DNA of 64,000 nucleotides. Source: Xiphophorus maculatus. Taxonomy: Eukaryota; Chordata; Actinopteri; Cyprinodontiformes; Poeciliidae. The stretch is from contig NC_036457.1 in assembly GCF_002775205.1 (NCBI RefSeq), forward strand, positions 7,022,024 to 7,086,023, read 5' to 3'. Below are positions 1-10,843 of the stretch, in pieces; within the stretch, counting starts at the first letter, position 1; every line of letters begins with the position of its first letter. The position numbers were made by a program, and so were the translations under genes. The notes under the pieces are model-generated. The model searched no databases and had not been told where the DNA came from. It saw nothing but the letters and a program-made list of their open reading frames with translations.

Positions 1-873
1 CCAAATAAAAAATAAAAAAAAGTGTTCACTGAATGTCAGGCAAAAGTAATACTACAGAAACCCTAAACAATTTAATATTCTTAACACTAACTAAATATGA
101 ACTTCGTAGTTAAAGGAACACTAGCTGGTAAAGGAACAAGTAAAATTTTGTGAATAATTGCAGTTTATCAAATACAATTATTGACATTCCTGGATATATC
201 CAGAAGGGGTCAGTATTTGGGTCCAAACCCCTCCATTCACTAAATATTATTTTTGTAAAGCATATATCTTCATGTAAAACCGTTTGACAACTCCCTGCAT
301 TGTGTATCATTTTCTGAGAAGTGCGACAAATAGTATATGTAGCAGGTGTGAGTTATGAGGCTTAAATCACAAAACGTTTTGAAAAAGAATCCATGGTGGA
401 CAGATTGAACTGGAGATTAAATTACATACCACTGGGTAAGATTTAAAGAGTGGTGTTTAAGCTTATTTACTATGAACTGCATATTGTTAAATGCTATAAA
501 AATGGAAAGAGAAAATCAGTATTCTACTGTTTTTAAACAGTTTCAGAAGGAGACAACAACAACACATTGAATAATGATATCCCAGCTGCATCCATGGATT
601 TCTAAAACAAGTTTCAGCTTGCTGAAATATATTTTATTCATATAAAGTACATACATTTTTTAGGTGGTTTGATTGCAAAGTTGTAATGACATTAAAATCA
701 TTCCCAGGATCCTTGGCAGGGTTATTTTAGGTGCAGTACATTGAATATAAGTCTTTAAATATTATTTTGGATTAATAAAAAAAATCGTTCAGCTAGGGAA
801 TAAAGTACATGTTTTGACAGTTCAATCAGTAATCCTGTTTCTTTAGCTTTTTTTTTATTTCTGTGTATTCCAG
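1..873. other. Non-coding flank, probably syt16 intron 1
   Basis: This AT-rich stretch holds no open frame I can support. The exon that follows at 874 begins in the middle of a codon (phase 1), so at least one earlier coding exon, carrying the start codon, must lie here unseen or, more likely, before the window. A pyrimidine tract and AG acceptor occupy about 845-873. The 17-base word at 706-722 recurs at 2546-2562. Confidence 0.5.
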
Positions 874-921
874 GAGGGGGGAGAAACTGTGGTGCCCATG
901 AACTCATCTGTGCTAGACGAG
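874..921 (+). CDS. syt16: syt16 N-terminal luminal exon (48 bp)
   Basis: This small exon lies between an acceptor (TTCCAG) and a strong donor (GTAAGA). In the only frame that joins the next exon it encodes GGRNCGAHELICARR. That matches the start of human SYT14 (GGERTCGVHELICIRK), which directly precedes the VSPE of the membrane exon. It begins with two bases of a split codon and ends with one base (G), which completes GTT (Val) at 3768. The in-frame peptide is too short to be noticed as an open reading frame, so automatic ORF calling would miss it. Confidence 0.85.
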
Positions 922-3900
922 GTAAGACCATGTCTTCTAAAACCTTTACCAAGTTTTTTAACATCCTCGTTTATTTACAACATTTTACTGTAAATAAATG
1001 TAGATTTTTTTTTTTTACTGTCCTCAGAATACAGTGTTTCAGTGAATTATGTATGCCGTGTCAAGTTTTGGTTCGCCTCAGCGAAAGAAGGCAGCTGTGT
1101 GTGTATGATTTATTCAGCATGTAGGTTTTGTTTCGTTCCAGGTGTCCATGTGTAAGCAATGCTTCCGTATTCTAAACAGCCACGCTCCTTAAACTGCATC
1201 ATCCTCTGCTCCAAAGACTTCAACCTATATTTATTTTTAAATTTAACTTTACAGAAATCTGACAGATTAATTACACTCCCTTGTTTTCATTCTCGCTGAG
1301 ACGAGCTCACATTCCTCTGAGGGCATTATTCATTTCAGAACGCTTCGGTGGCTGCGTTTTCACGTTTGTTAGACAGCTTGCAGGAGTCATTAGCTGGAGA
1401 AGCAAGCTGATTGAATCCTGAGGCTGAGCTCAGAGTCCTAAGTTAAACCTCAGTTCACAGACTAATTTAGCTCGGTTTTCCTTGTTTACTTTGTCAGGTC
1501 AAAAACAAATTGAACACAAACACTTATGAAGGAAAGAGGGGCATCACCTCTGCTGGCAAAAGAGATGTTGGGGATCATATAAACTCCTCCGCTTTCAAGT
1601 GTACATCGATGAACGCTTCAGGTTACCCCAGGCCTCTGAATTATTCAGCTGTTGTTAAAATTTACAAAGCAGAGTGATGTATGAAGCGTCATCACATCTC
1701 TTTAGCGCCAGTGCCATAAGCTGGAAGTTTTTAACAGACGGCTGATGTGCCCACCGCTGCAGAGGTCATGCTGGCTCAATCGACAGTGAGAGTTGACACG
1801 TGAACCTTAAAACCACTGGATCTGATTAAGTGTGAGGGATTTATTACATGCGTGGTTACCTCAGAGGTGGATGCCTTTATTTTAAGATACAAGCTATATC
1901 TGGATTATAACACAATTGCGGTTATAAGGTAAGACTGTCGCTTTATTACCTAACTTGTGTTTTGCCACTCTTTATGATTGGGGATTGATCATTTTTGGCA
2001 GAGTGCAGCAGGCATGCTGTACTACTTGAAAAAGCTGAAACAGTGTCTTTCCTGTTGCTATGGTGAGAAAAGTCTGTCCATGCCAAGTTTAGTTCACTTT
2101 CACTGCAGTTAAGGAAGATCACTACAGATCTAACATAACTGTTTATTTTAACCAGGCTTCGTAAGTTATTTTAATCAGCAACGCTGGGAAGCATAAGCAA
2201 CATGTTAAATGCTCTATTTGAGTATTTGTGGGTTTGACTGGAAGTAATTTGTCTTAAGTGTTAAATGAAATATTTTATTTTAATTATATACTACATTTTC
2301 AACAAAATCTGGTAAAATGCTGTCTAGTGTGTGTGTGTGTGTGTGTGCACCTAAGGCACAAAGCTCATGTTGCGCGGTCAGAGTGATTTAAAACAAAGCT
2401 TGCATTTATGAAAACGCATTTAGCGTGACTATATGGGATAACATGACATGCACAAAGGCAGGTGCAAAGGATAATTTGGTGTTCATTCTTCAAAGGCATT
2501 TTAGAAACGTCCTCAACTGAGACTATTTTTACTGAAATCAGTTCCAGGATCCTTGGCAGGATTTTGTAGGAAGCAGAAAAAAGTCAAAAAGGTGTAAAAA
2601 GTTAAAGCCAGTCATTTTAACTTAATACATTAAAAACTGAACTCATTACGGATTTTCATATTACAGGTGTGTGTGATCGGCGTGTAGTGCGTGTGTGTGT
2701 GTGTGCAGGGGGAGAGAGGGTGTTTTCCAAGGACAAATTGCAACAATTCTTAAAGCTCTGAATTGTCTTAGGGTCAATTCAATCCGTCACTAATTTGTTG
2801 ATCCATTTCACGCAAACATGCAACTATTTTGTTCTTACCTATTTTCACTTCATAGAAATAAATCTCATTTTAGTTTCCTGAGTCAAGAAACTGAATTATA
2901 AAGATGCAGCAGCAAATGTAGGTGAACTACTGACCGAAACATCCACTGCAGAGACACTTCTGTCATTTAGGCAAATTAATTCTGGAATAAAGCATTTTCA
3001 GCAGTGAAAATAATCAAAAATACACCATTGTCATTGGCTCCAAGGTTTTTGTCCATTAATCCTGCAATATAGTTCCATACTCTACCTGAAGAGTTTAAAT
3101 AAAGAAGTCAAAAGCCCTGATATAATTTCTCTGCTTAATTATTAAAATGTGTCGGTGTGAGTTTAAGCTACATATCTCAATATATTTCAAAAACTAAACA
3201 AAATAACACTTCTTATTATAAATTTAGTCTAAAAAGTATTTTTCTTACTAACTGTTCTTTCTTTTTAACGGTTAAGAACGCTGCTCAGACTGCAGCTAAT
3301 TTGCCCGACAGTCTCCTAAATGATGGTCCAATCTGATTTTTCGGGCTTTACTGAATCTACTTTTCTGTTAGATACTGCTCCTTTGAGACTCTAGTAAAAA
3401 TAGCACAGGGCTGCCTGCTTGGTTACATGAAGTGTGGATGGCCTACATACACCGCCGCGGCTTATGTCTGCCTAAGAGGAATAATGGTTGATTCAACTCA
3501 CAGCAGCTAATGCTCACCATTTTGACTGAAAAGTTTAGACTTATTTCAGTGTGAGCTGTTTACTTTTTGAAATAATAAATTATCAATAGGTGATTGTTCT
3601 TACAGTAACTCAAGTTTGTGTTTTATTATTGCTCAGCTCTAAGAAGATTTTCCGCTTCTTTAAAACAATTTGGTGTACATTTTTTTACTGCAGTGTTGCA
3701 TTTTTCTAATTTTTTTTTCTTGTTGTCTTTCTCTTTTTCTTGTCTGTTCTCCTCTTCTCTTCCCCAGTTTCTCCTGAACTACTGGGTGTTTTGTCTTCCA
3801 TTGCAGCCTTCGTGGCGTTGATGGCTCTGTTTTTTCTTTACCTCAGCAACAAACTGTCTGTGCAGAGTCCCGACAATCTGTCACATCTCAATGGACAAAA

Positions 3901-6900
3901 GAACCCCCACCAAGGTACTCAACACATTTACAGACTGGCCATATGAGCAGAAATGCTCTCAGTTATTGGTTACAAAAATGCTCACAGCGTGGGGGATTTA
4001 CAGTTGCAAAGATAGTCTGCTATACCTGGAGAAAATACAGAAGAGCAGTGACTTTGCAAAACCTCTAAAATGAATTAAAATACCAGAAGTGAACTGGTCA
4101 ACAACAAAACAGTCTTCTGTATTATTTATAAGACTATAGTGTTTGCAAGACAGAAGTATTTTCTTTCAAAGAAACACATAAACTAAAATCAACAAACGAG
4201 TAGCTTCACCTGAAGAAAATTTAACGTCTCCACCCAGACTCCAAAACCAAATCTTAACTTTGGGGTAATTTTGAAGAGAGTTGTGGGCAAGAATTGTACT
4301 CAAAGTCACATAAATTTGGCAAACAAAGTCTACATCAACAAATTAGTTTAAAGGTTGCACACCAGAACCACATGGCTATTGTAGTTTTTTTTTTTTATCA
4401 ACACCAAACTCTTTATGGTTTAGTTTGGCTTTCAATTGAATTAACCTTTTATTTCTCCCATAAAAGGTGAAAACATTTAGGAAATTATTTATCATGGCCT
4501 CATTTGTTCATAACACAAAAGCCTGGCATCAATTAACTAATCAACTTCCTTTATGCCATTGGGTAGATTTGGTTACAGTGAGGTGAGCCAGCTTTCTTAA
4601 CAAACAGGAAACTTGACATAAACACAAGCATAACAGGACTAAAAGTGGCCCAGTGCTTGGTACTTTAAAATATTAAAAACAATGAAACAAAAACACTGAA
4701 AGCGGACTTATATGTAGAGCCCAATTTATATTAAGGAGAACTTAGATAATGTGAATTTTCTTAAAATTCAGTTTCACAGCTAAGCAGCAAACATTTACCC
4801 AGTGTAGGCTATCTATTATCAACAAGCTGTTGAATGCATGATGATGGCATCACACCCTGCTAACCACCACATGTCTGTGTCAGTGCTTCTGATGAGGTAA
4901 TCTCGTGGTCGGCGTGTAATAGAATCCCCCGACTGAGAGATGGCCTTCTTCAAGAGCTTCCAGCCGACCCTGCCGTCTGTCAACATTTCTTCCATCCTGG
5001 ACTCTGTCACCAGTCGTGTGGATGATCTGGCCAACGCAGTCAGCGATGCCACATATGCTGTCAGCGACCAGCTCACCGAGCAGGTTACTACGATCATCAA
5101 CAAGGTGCAGGAGGAGGAGGAGGAGGGGGAAAACAGCAGGAGCCAGGATGCTGCTCAGGCCTCCGGCTCGCAAGAGGGAAGGGCCGGAAATAAAAGCATG
5201 TGGCAAATGCAGAGAAACTCAGACGCTGGCCAGACTGGTTCAAGAAACAACCAAAACAGTGACACAACGGAAGGGCAGAACTCCCAGAGTCAACTGGAGT
5301 GGGAATGGAGGGACGGATGCTGGCGAGTTAAAAAGACGGAGGCCGAGCTGGCAGAAGAAGAGATGAGGAAGAAGGAGGAAAAGGAGATGCAGGAAAAACG
5401 AGAGCAGAGGAGAAAGGAGAGGAGAGAGAGGCAGCTGGAGAAAGAAGCAGAAACCAAAAGAAACAGAGAGGAAGCCAACGAAGGAGGGAAGGAAGAGGAA
5501 GATGAAACTTCTGAAAAGATAGATGACAGAGAAGGACGAGAAAGGAAGACAAATGAGAGTGAAGATCCCATATCTGCTCAGCAAAAAAGTGATGACTGTG
5601 ATAAAACTTCTTACTTAGCTGATAGAGAAATAGAAACAAAGACATCAAAACAGGAGGAGGAAAAAGACGGAGAAGCCGAAGAGGGGCAGGAGAGAGAAGC
5701 AGACAATGAGGAAGAGGATGAGCCATCTAGGTCATCTTCTAAAGTCAAAAAGAGGAAGTCGGATAAGAAAAAGGACAAAGAGAGTTCAAAGAAACCTCAG
5801 GAAGACTTAGATGTGGAGAAGAAGAAAGACAGAAGCAAGAAAAGCAAGAAGAAAAAGAAAGGAAACCAAGGTCAGAGTGAGCTGCTTCTGTGTGAACACC
5901 AAAATCTGGATCTCTCCTCAAGTTTCCACTCTTACCTTTTTGGAGTGTTGTCTTCTTCTGTGTCTTCTTCTTGCCTCTTTAAGAATTGCATTCACCATTA
6001 CTGAAGAGATAAATGCAATGCTTGAACTAAAGTGCCCATATGTCCTGTACAGATGGAGTTGTATCAAACAGCGAAGAGGAAAAAAGCCCGGAGGGTGTGA
6101 CCCAGCAGAACATAACGTCTGCATGGAGTAAAGGCAAACAGTCCAGTGAGCAGGGAGGATACAGCAGTGAGGCCTCCAGCGAACAGGGTGAGACTGCACA
6201 TATGGTCTTCTCTCTAGTTATGCAACATCTATTTGAACCAGTATGGTAAGAAAACATATGTATTTAAATTCTAAAGGTGGCACATGGCCCGTTCAGAATA
6301 ATTTAAAGACATGAGGAATAGTTGTTCTTAAGAAACATCCCAGATAACAAAGAAAATACAGTCAGTAATTACAGATTATCATAGCATAATTACTGTTGTA
6401 CCGTAGTATAATTACTGATATCAGTAATTATACCAGTAATTACTGGTATAATTAGTATTATGGTTACTAATATTTGCCATATTTTTCCAAGCATCTACAA
6501 GTAAAACTAATTTTCTATGACAGGACAGGTAAACACAAATTTATGCTTTTAATTACTTAATTTAAGATGCATGGTTGAATTAAAAATAAATATGCCAATA
6601 TATAACACATGATGCGGGTTAAGCTTTGGCCTGCAGTTCTGACGAAATTCACTAAAAAACTTCAAAACCAAAAATCAAAAATAACTTTTCAGAATTTTGT
6701 TTTTGTTTTGTTTATTACGATATATAATTCCCAGAAGACATTAGTAAGCCTCTGTAGGTATTTTATTTTAGAGTCTAGCTCAGGTTTAAGATTATTTACC
6801 TGCTATTTATCTGCTGAATTACACATACATCCTGTTGGCTGAATACACAATAAAGATAGTATGAATCAAATTAGCATTACTGGTTCATAAAGTGCTTATT

Positions 6901-9900
6901 CTTTAGCTAAAAGGTTTTAATGCTGTGCTAAGCTAAGCTAACTGTCACCCAGATGGCAGCTGGTAATGAATACAGAAAACTCAAAGGACAGGAAAGATCA
7001 TTTAGAGTAAACATTAATGCTTTCTATTCAAAATCTAAAATATCAAACTTTACAAATGTAGTCTTTACATCCACATTGTGTTATAGGAGGTGGTGTTAAT
7101 GGTGATAAATATTTAGTTCAAAAGATGGGAATAGAAAAATAGATAAGTCATCAATAAGATAAGCAAAATTGCAAAAAAGCATTAAATCTGCTGAGTTAGC
7201 TGAGAAAAAGCACGAGTGACTTAAGACAGCTGGCAGCAAACCCAAACAGTAACTCTGTGGGCAAAACATTTTTGGATTTAATTTTGATTCTGTCAGTCAT
7301 TCAACCATGGAGTCCAAAGGACACCTAATGAAAGTTTCTGCATAGCGCAGTAAGTCTCAAATAACAGTGAGTCCATCTCATGTTACTTCGTCTTTGTCCC
7401 TCTTCGTCTCTGTTGTGACTCCAGCTGCCAGCATTCAGAGGATAAAGAGAGATTCCTCTTTAACTGAGCTCCAGCCTCCACCGTACCAACACGTGAGCTC
7501 GGGGACACGCAAGTCCTCACGCTCAGAACGAGAAGTCCGGAGGCCGCCGTCCCCGCAGCAATCCGACAGCCCTCGCTGCTCCAGCGAGGCCAGCATGGAG
7601 CAGGACACCGAGAGTTACCTCAACAAAGGCTGTGAGGAGGACATTCCCAGTGACAGCACTGCTGTCTTGAGCCCAGAGGTTGGTTCTGATTCTCATTATT
7701 TCAGCTAATGAATCAATAAACTTTCGTAATGGTTTAACATCAAATACTCTGTGAAAAGGAAGAGTATAAAACTGTTATACACCATCACGTTATGTCAGTA
7801 AGTTACAATATCTTGCAGAAGTTCATAGTCCTTTAATCTTGTATTTGAAATAACAACACAAAGTAGTTGATGATTGCTAAATAGAAAGAAATTAGTACAA
7901 GGATTTAATTTCTTTTCCTCTGAAATGTACAGTGTGCTTTTCAGAGAGCCACCTTTTACTACATTTACTGCTACAAGTCGCTATAAGTTTGAATATTGAG
8001 AGACTGAGATTTTTGTTCAACTGTGTTTACAAATGCCCACTCCTAATCTTAGGGGGTTTTTTTTACTATTATTATTTAAGTGGTTATCATTGGCAAAGAG
8101 TTAATGTTTACTTTACCAGTCAGTACTAGAACGTGAATGTAACCCCTCTGTTTTTGATGTTTTTAGGATGGTTCTGGTCTCCGGCTTCCTTCGGCCTACG
8201 AGCCAGAGCCCATCGCACAATACGGCACGCTGGACGTCGCCTTCGAATACGATTCTTCTGAGCAGTGGTTGGCCGTCACGGTGACGGCCGCCACCGACAT
8301 CCCCGCTCTGAAACAGACGGGCAACATCGCCTGGCAGGTCCACCTGGTCCTGCTCCCCACCAAGAAGCAGCGGGCCAAAACGGGCGTGCAGAAGGGTCCG
8401 TGTCCCGTTTTCACAGAAACATTCAGGTTTTCCCGGGTGGAACAGGAGGCCCTGGGGGACTACGCGGTTTGCTTCCGCCTGTACAGCATCCGACGGATGA
8501 AAAAGGAGAAGGTCCTGGGAGAGAAGGTGTTCTACCTGACTAAGCTGAACTTGCAGGGGAAGATCGCTCTGCCCGTCACCCTGGAGCCTGGCTCTGAACT
8601 TACAGTGAGAACATCTTGTGAAATTTTACCCTCCTGTATGCTGACTTCACATGAAGCTGCATAACTTGATGATTCCGTTTTGTTTTTTTCTATCATGCCA
8701 GGGTTGTGGCTCTCTTGTAAGTGTGTCTCGTAGCGCAGGTGCTTTGTCCTACCGCTCCACCGAAGACTCATCGCTGCCAGAGATCCTCCTGGGTCTCATT
8801 TATAACGTTGCCACAGGGCAGCTTTCTGCTGAGGTTATACAAGGAAGCCACTTCAAAACTGCAGCTTCTGATAAACCTGTCAGTAAGTACTAAAGCTATA
8901 ATGTGGAAGCCCTTCTCTCTTGAATTTAGTTCTGGCTTGCTGTGAATTTTCTATTACTGCAATTTCACTTTTCTTTTGCTACAATAGCTGTCTTTCAAAC
9001 TGGCTGCTACGAGGAGAAAAAGGTCAAATTACAGTGGAAATGTAGAATACAACAGCGCATAATTTAAAACTACAAACCTATATTGACTTAGCATTTTAAT
9101 TCTAGTTTTGGTGAGGTCCACCTCATCCTTTACAAAGCGTTACAGTTGTTGCATTTGTCAAATTCTCTCCTGCAGAATTATTGATTCCTTCATTAAAAAT
9201 GCTGTCTCGGGAGCAAGTTTCACATTCCAGATGGAAAAGGATGAATACTATTCACATTTAAGGAACCCAAATATTTAATGTTAATCCCTTGGAGAATTCT
9301 GGGATGTGCCAGAGAAATGGCTGAATCCAACTCTGGACAGAAATAAATACTAATCTGGGAAATAAAACATTAGTGACTTCTTTTGATGTTGCAGGCTGTG
9401 TAACTGCTTTTGGAAAGGAGATGCATTTAACTCCCAGAAAGATTCATCTTCACAAATTTTACTTCTCTACACAGCGATCAAAAATACTTAATAATCAGTT
9501 AGACATGCAAGTTGCAACGGAGGCCTGCTCTCTGGTGAACATCACATTCATTAAGTTTATCATCTTTCTTCTTTCCTTTCTCCTGTGTGCCGTGGGGTGA
9601 TTCCACTTTCAGACGGTCTGTTTTGTTGTGTGAAACACTTCGTAGGGGGACAGCTGTATATCATGAGAGGTAAGGCAACAGTCACCTTTTGCCAACTAAA
9701 TAAATGTAGCGTGTATGAGTCTAGAAGTTTAAAACTTTTCCTATGATCCAGCAGGTCAATCTGCATTCTTCAAACTGAAATAATTATTTCTGAACAAAGA
9801 AAGCAAACAAACAAACAAAAAAACAAACAATTGACGTTTCAGTTTCCTGGCCTCAGTCATTTTCTTTGACTTGATTTAAAGAATCGAATTATATATATAA

Positions 9901-10843
9901 TGCTATGTTTCACTCTCATTCTGTTTAAATGAAATTGTCACAGCCAAGTGTAACAACAAATTAATATAAAATAACTTAAAAGGACAGTGGTAAATCTGAC
10001 AAAGGGAAACAAAAATGTGAAATTCTATTTTTATTAAGCCGGTGTATATGGATCTCAAAAGATATATTGGTTATTTATTTCTATACAGTGTTATGAACAG
10101 TTATTTTGTCTTAAAATGACAAAAAGTGCCTACATGTCAACAGTTCAAAAGTGCACATTTTTGACAGAATTAGAAAAAAAAGTAGAGTGTTTAGGATAAT
10201 ATTTTAGATGCTGTAACTACCAACAGCTCTCAGTTGATCTCTACTCGCCTCGTTGGGAGATTACTAGCAACAATTTGTCTTTATTTTGCAGAAACTAGTT
10301 TTCACTTTGGCATTAGAAATGTTTTTGTATATTTTCTGGTTATAGAAGCAAAACTGTTGATGATTATTGATTTGTAAAAGCAATTAAAAAAATAGTAAAA
10401 CATCCAAGGGGGTGGATACTTTTTATTAGCACTTTACGTACACTTATTAAAATGTCTGTTGCAGTGCCTAATTTTAACCACTTGATGGCACTCCATCCCT
10501 GATCTTCCGCGCGTCTCTCCTTCCAGACACCTACGTTAAACTGACCATGCTGGACTCCAAGGGCAAAGAGATGTCCAAACGCAAGACGGCCGTGTGCCGC
10601 GGCCAGCCCAACCCCACCTACAAGGAGACGTTTGTCTTCCAGGTGGCGCTCTTCCAGCTGTCCGAGGTGTCGTTGGTGGTGTCCGTGTTCTGCAGGCGGA
10701 GCAGCATGAGGCCCAGGGAGAGGCTGGGCTGGGTCTCCTTGGGCCACAGCAGCACCACCGAGGAGCAGCAATCCCACTGGACAGAGATGAGGGAGGCAGA
10801 GGGGCAGCAGGTTTGCCACTGGCACACTCTGACTGACACCTAG
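874..10843 (+). CDS. syt16: Synaptotagmin-14/16 family protein (syt16 favoured), multi-exon
   Basis: This is a tandem-C2 membrane-trafficking protein. Coding exons read as 874-921, 3768-3914, 4940-5870 (probably alternative), 6053-6187, 7425-7678, 8167-8604, 8702-8882 and 10527-10843 (TAG stop). Junction phases are 1,1,1,1,0,0,1 and agree throughout. The order is: a short Cys-containing N-terminus, one membrane segment, a charged region, a linker with GYSSEAS and LQPPPYQ motifs, then C2A and C2B ending in CHWHTL, the synaptotagmin WHxL motif. The linker and both C2 domains align closely with human SYT14, but with enough differences that I favour the paralogue SYT16. Human chromosome-14 synteny of riox1, ndufb1 and cpsf2 also fits SYT16. 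SYT14 and SYT16 are known as Ca2+-independent synaptotagmins. The start codon of the membrane isoform is not visible in the window. The SYT14/16 family call is near certain; the paralogue is about 65% sure. Confidence 0.88.
2327..2347. repeat. (GT)n microsatellite
   Basis: A clean GT run of about ten units lies in a syt16 intron. A second, interrupted GT tract lies at about 2665-2706. The intron (922-3767) otherwise shows no supportable exon. Confidence 0.85.
3768..3914 (+). CDS. syt16: syt16 transmembrane exon
   Basis: The exon follows a long pyrimidine tract and CCCCAG and ends at AAG|GTACTC. It encodes VSPELLGVLSSIAAF followed by a run of hydrophobic residues up to LYLSNKL, which is one membrane span of about 22 residues. 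SYT14 has the equivalent VSPEAVGFLSAVG segment. The exon starts and ends in phase 1, so it can join either the long charged exon (through an AG at 4936-4937) or the linker exon at 6053 without a frame change. Confidence 0.85.
4940..5870 (+). CDS. syt16: syt16 long charged exon, likely alternative N-terminus
   Basis: The open frame runs from the ATG at 4940 to a phase-1 donor at 5871 (AAG|GTCAGA) and encodes about 310 residues. The first ~58 residues form a regular amphipathic segment starting MAFFKSFQPTLPSV. The rest is Glu/Lys/Arg/Ser-rich, probably coiled-coil or disordered, with several lysine clusters near its end. An in-frame TGA at 4934-4936 lies just upstream. The segment is therefore either a separate first coding exon or an internal exon entered through the AG at 4936-4937, which would add one Glu before the Met. 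Human SYT16 also has a soluble N-terminus with an FFQPLSSW motif (from memory), which supports an alternative promoter making a cytosolic isoform. The donor is weak. Confidence 0.7.
6053..7678 (+). CDS. syt16: syt16 linker exons (6053-6187 and 7425-7678)
   Basis: Exon 6053-6187 encodes DGVVSNSEEEK up to GGYSSEASSEQ and ends at G|GTGAGA. Exon 7425-7678 begins after CTCCAG, reads AASIQRIKRDSSLTELQPPP, and ends SDSTAVLSPE|GTTGGT. The shared words GYSSEAS, IQR, LTELQPPPYQ (ELQPPPYQ in SYT14) and EED(I/V)PSDSTAVLSPE identify the SYT14/16 linker. The region is low in hydrophobic residues, rich in Ser/Pro/Arg and probably disordered. Confidence 0.88.
6406..6454. repeat. Two overlapping perfect AT-rich palindromes
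   Basis: Positions 6406-6433 form a perfect 28-bp palindrome centred on GATATC. Positions 6425-6454 form a perfect 30-bp palindrome centred on TAATTA. The two share nine bases and the flank repeats the words GTAATTA and ATTACTG. The site lies in a syt16 intron (6188-7424) in otherwise ordinary AT-rich DNA. Confidence 0.85.
8167..8604 (+). CDS. syt16: syt16 C2A exon
   Basis: One phase-0 exon of 146 codons encodes the whole first C2 domain, from YGTLDVAFEYD to LTKLNLQGKIALPV. The words WQVHLVLLP, KKQRAKT, GPCPVFTETF and RMKKEKVLGEKVFYLTKL are hallmarks of SYT14/16. The loop positions that hold calcium-binding aspartates in classical synaptotagmins are not preserved as a set, in line with the Ca2+-independent reputation of this pair. 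GC content and CpG density are clearly higher than in the flanking introns. Confidence 0.93.
8702..10843 (+). CDS. syt16: syt16 C2B exons (8702-8882 and 10527-10843)
   Basis: Exon 8702-8882 starts GCGSLVSVSRS, enters C2B at LPEILLGLIYN and ends in phase 1 at A|GTAAGT. The last exon restores Asn-Thr-Tyr (NTYVKLTML) and runs through RGQPNPTYKETFVFQVALFQ to HWTEM and the terminal CHWHTLTDT, then TAG at 10841-10843. The intron between them is about 1.64 kb. Confidence 0.93.

Noticed and set aside
5240..5726. Long minus-strand frames (93-132 codons) opposite the charged syt16 exon
   Set aside because: They are Leu/Ser/Phe-rich mirror images of Glu/Lys-rich coding DNA. No start context, splice signals or family resemblance supports them.
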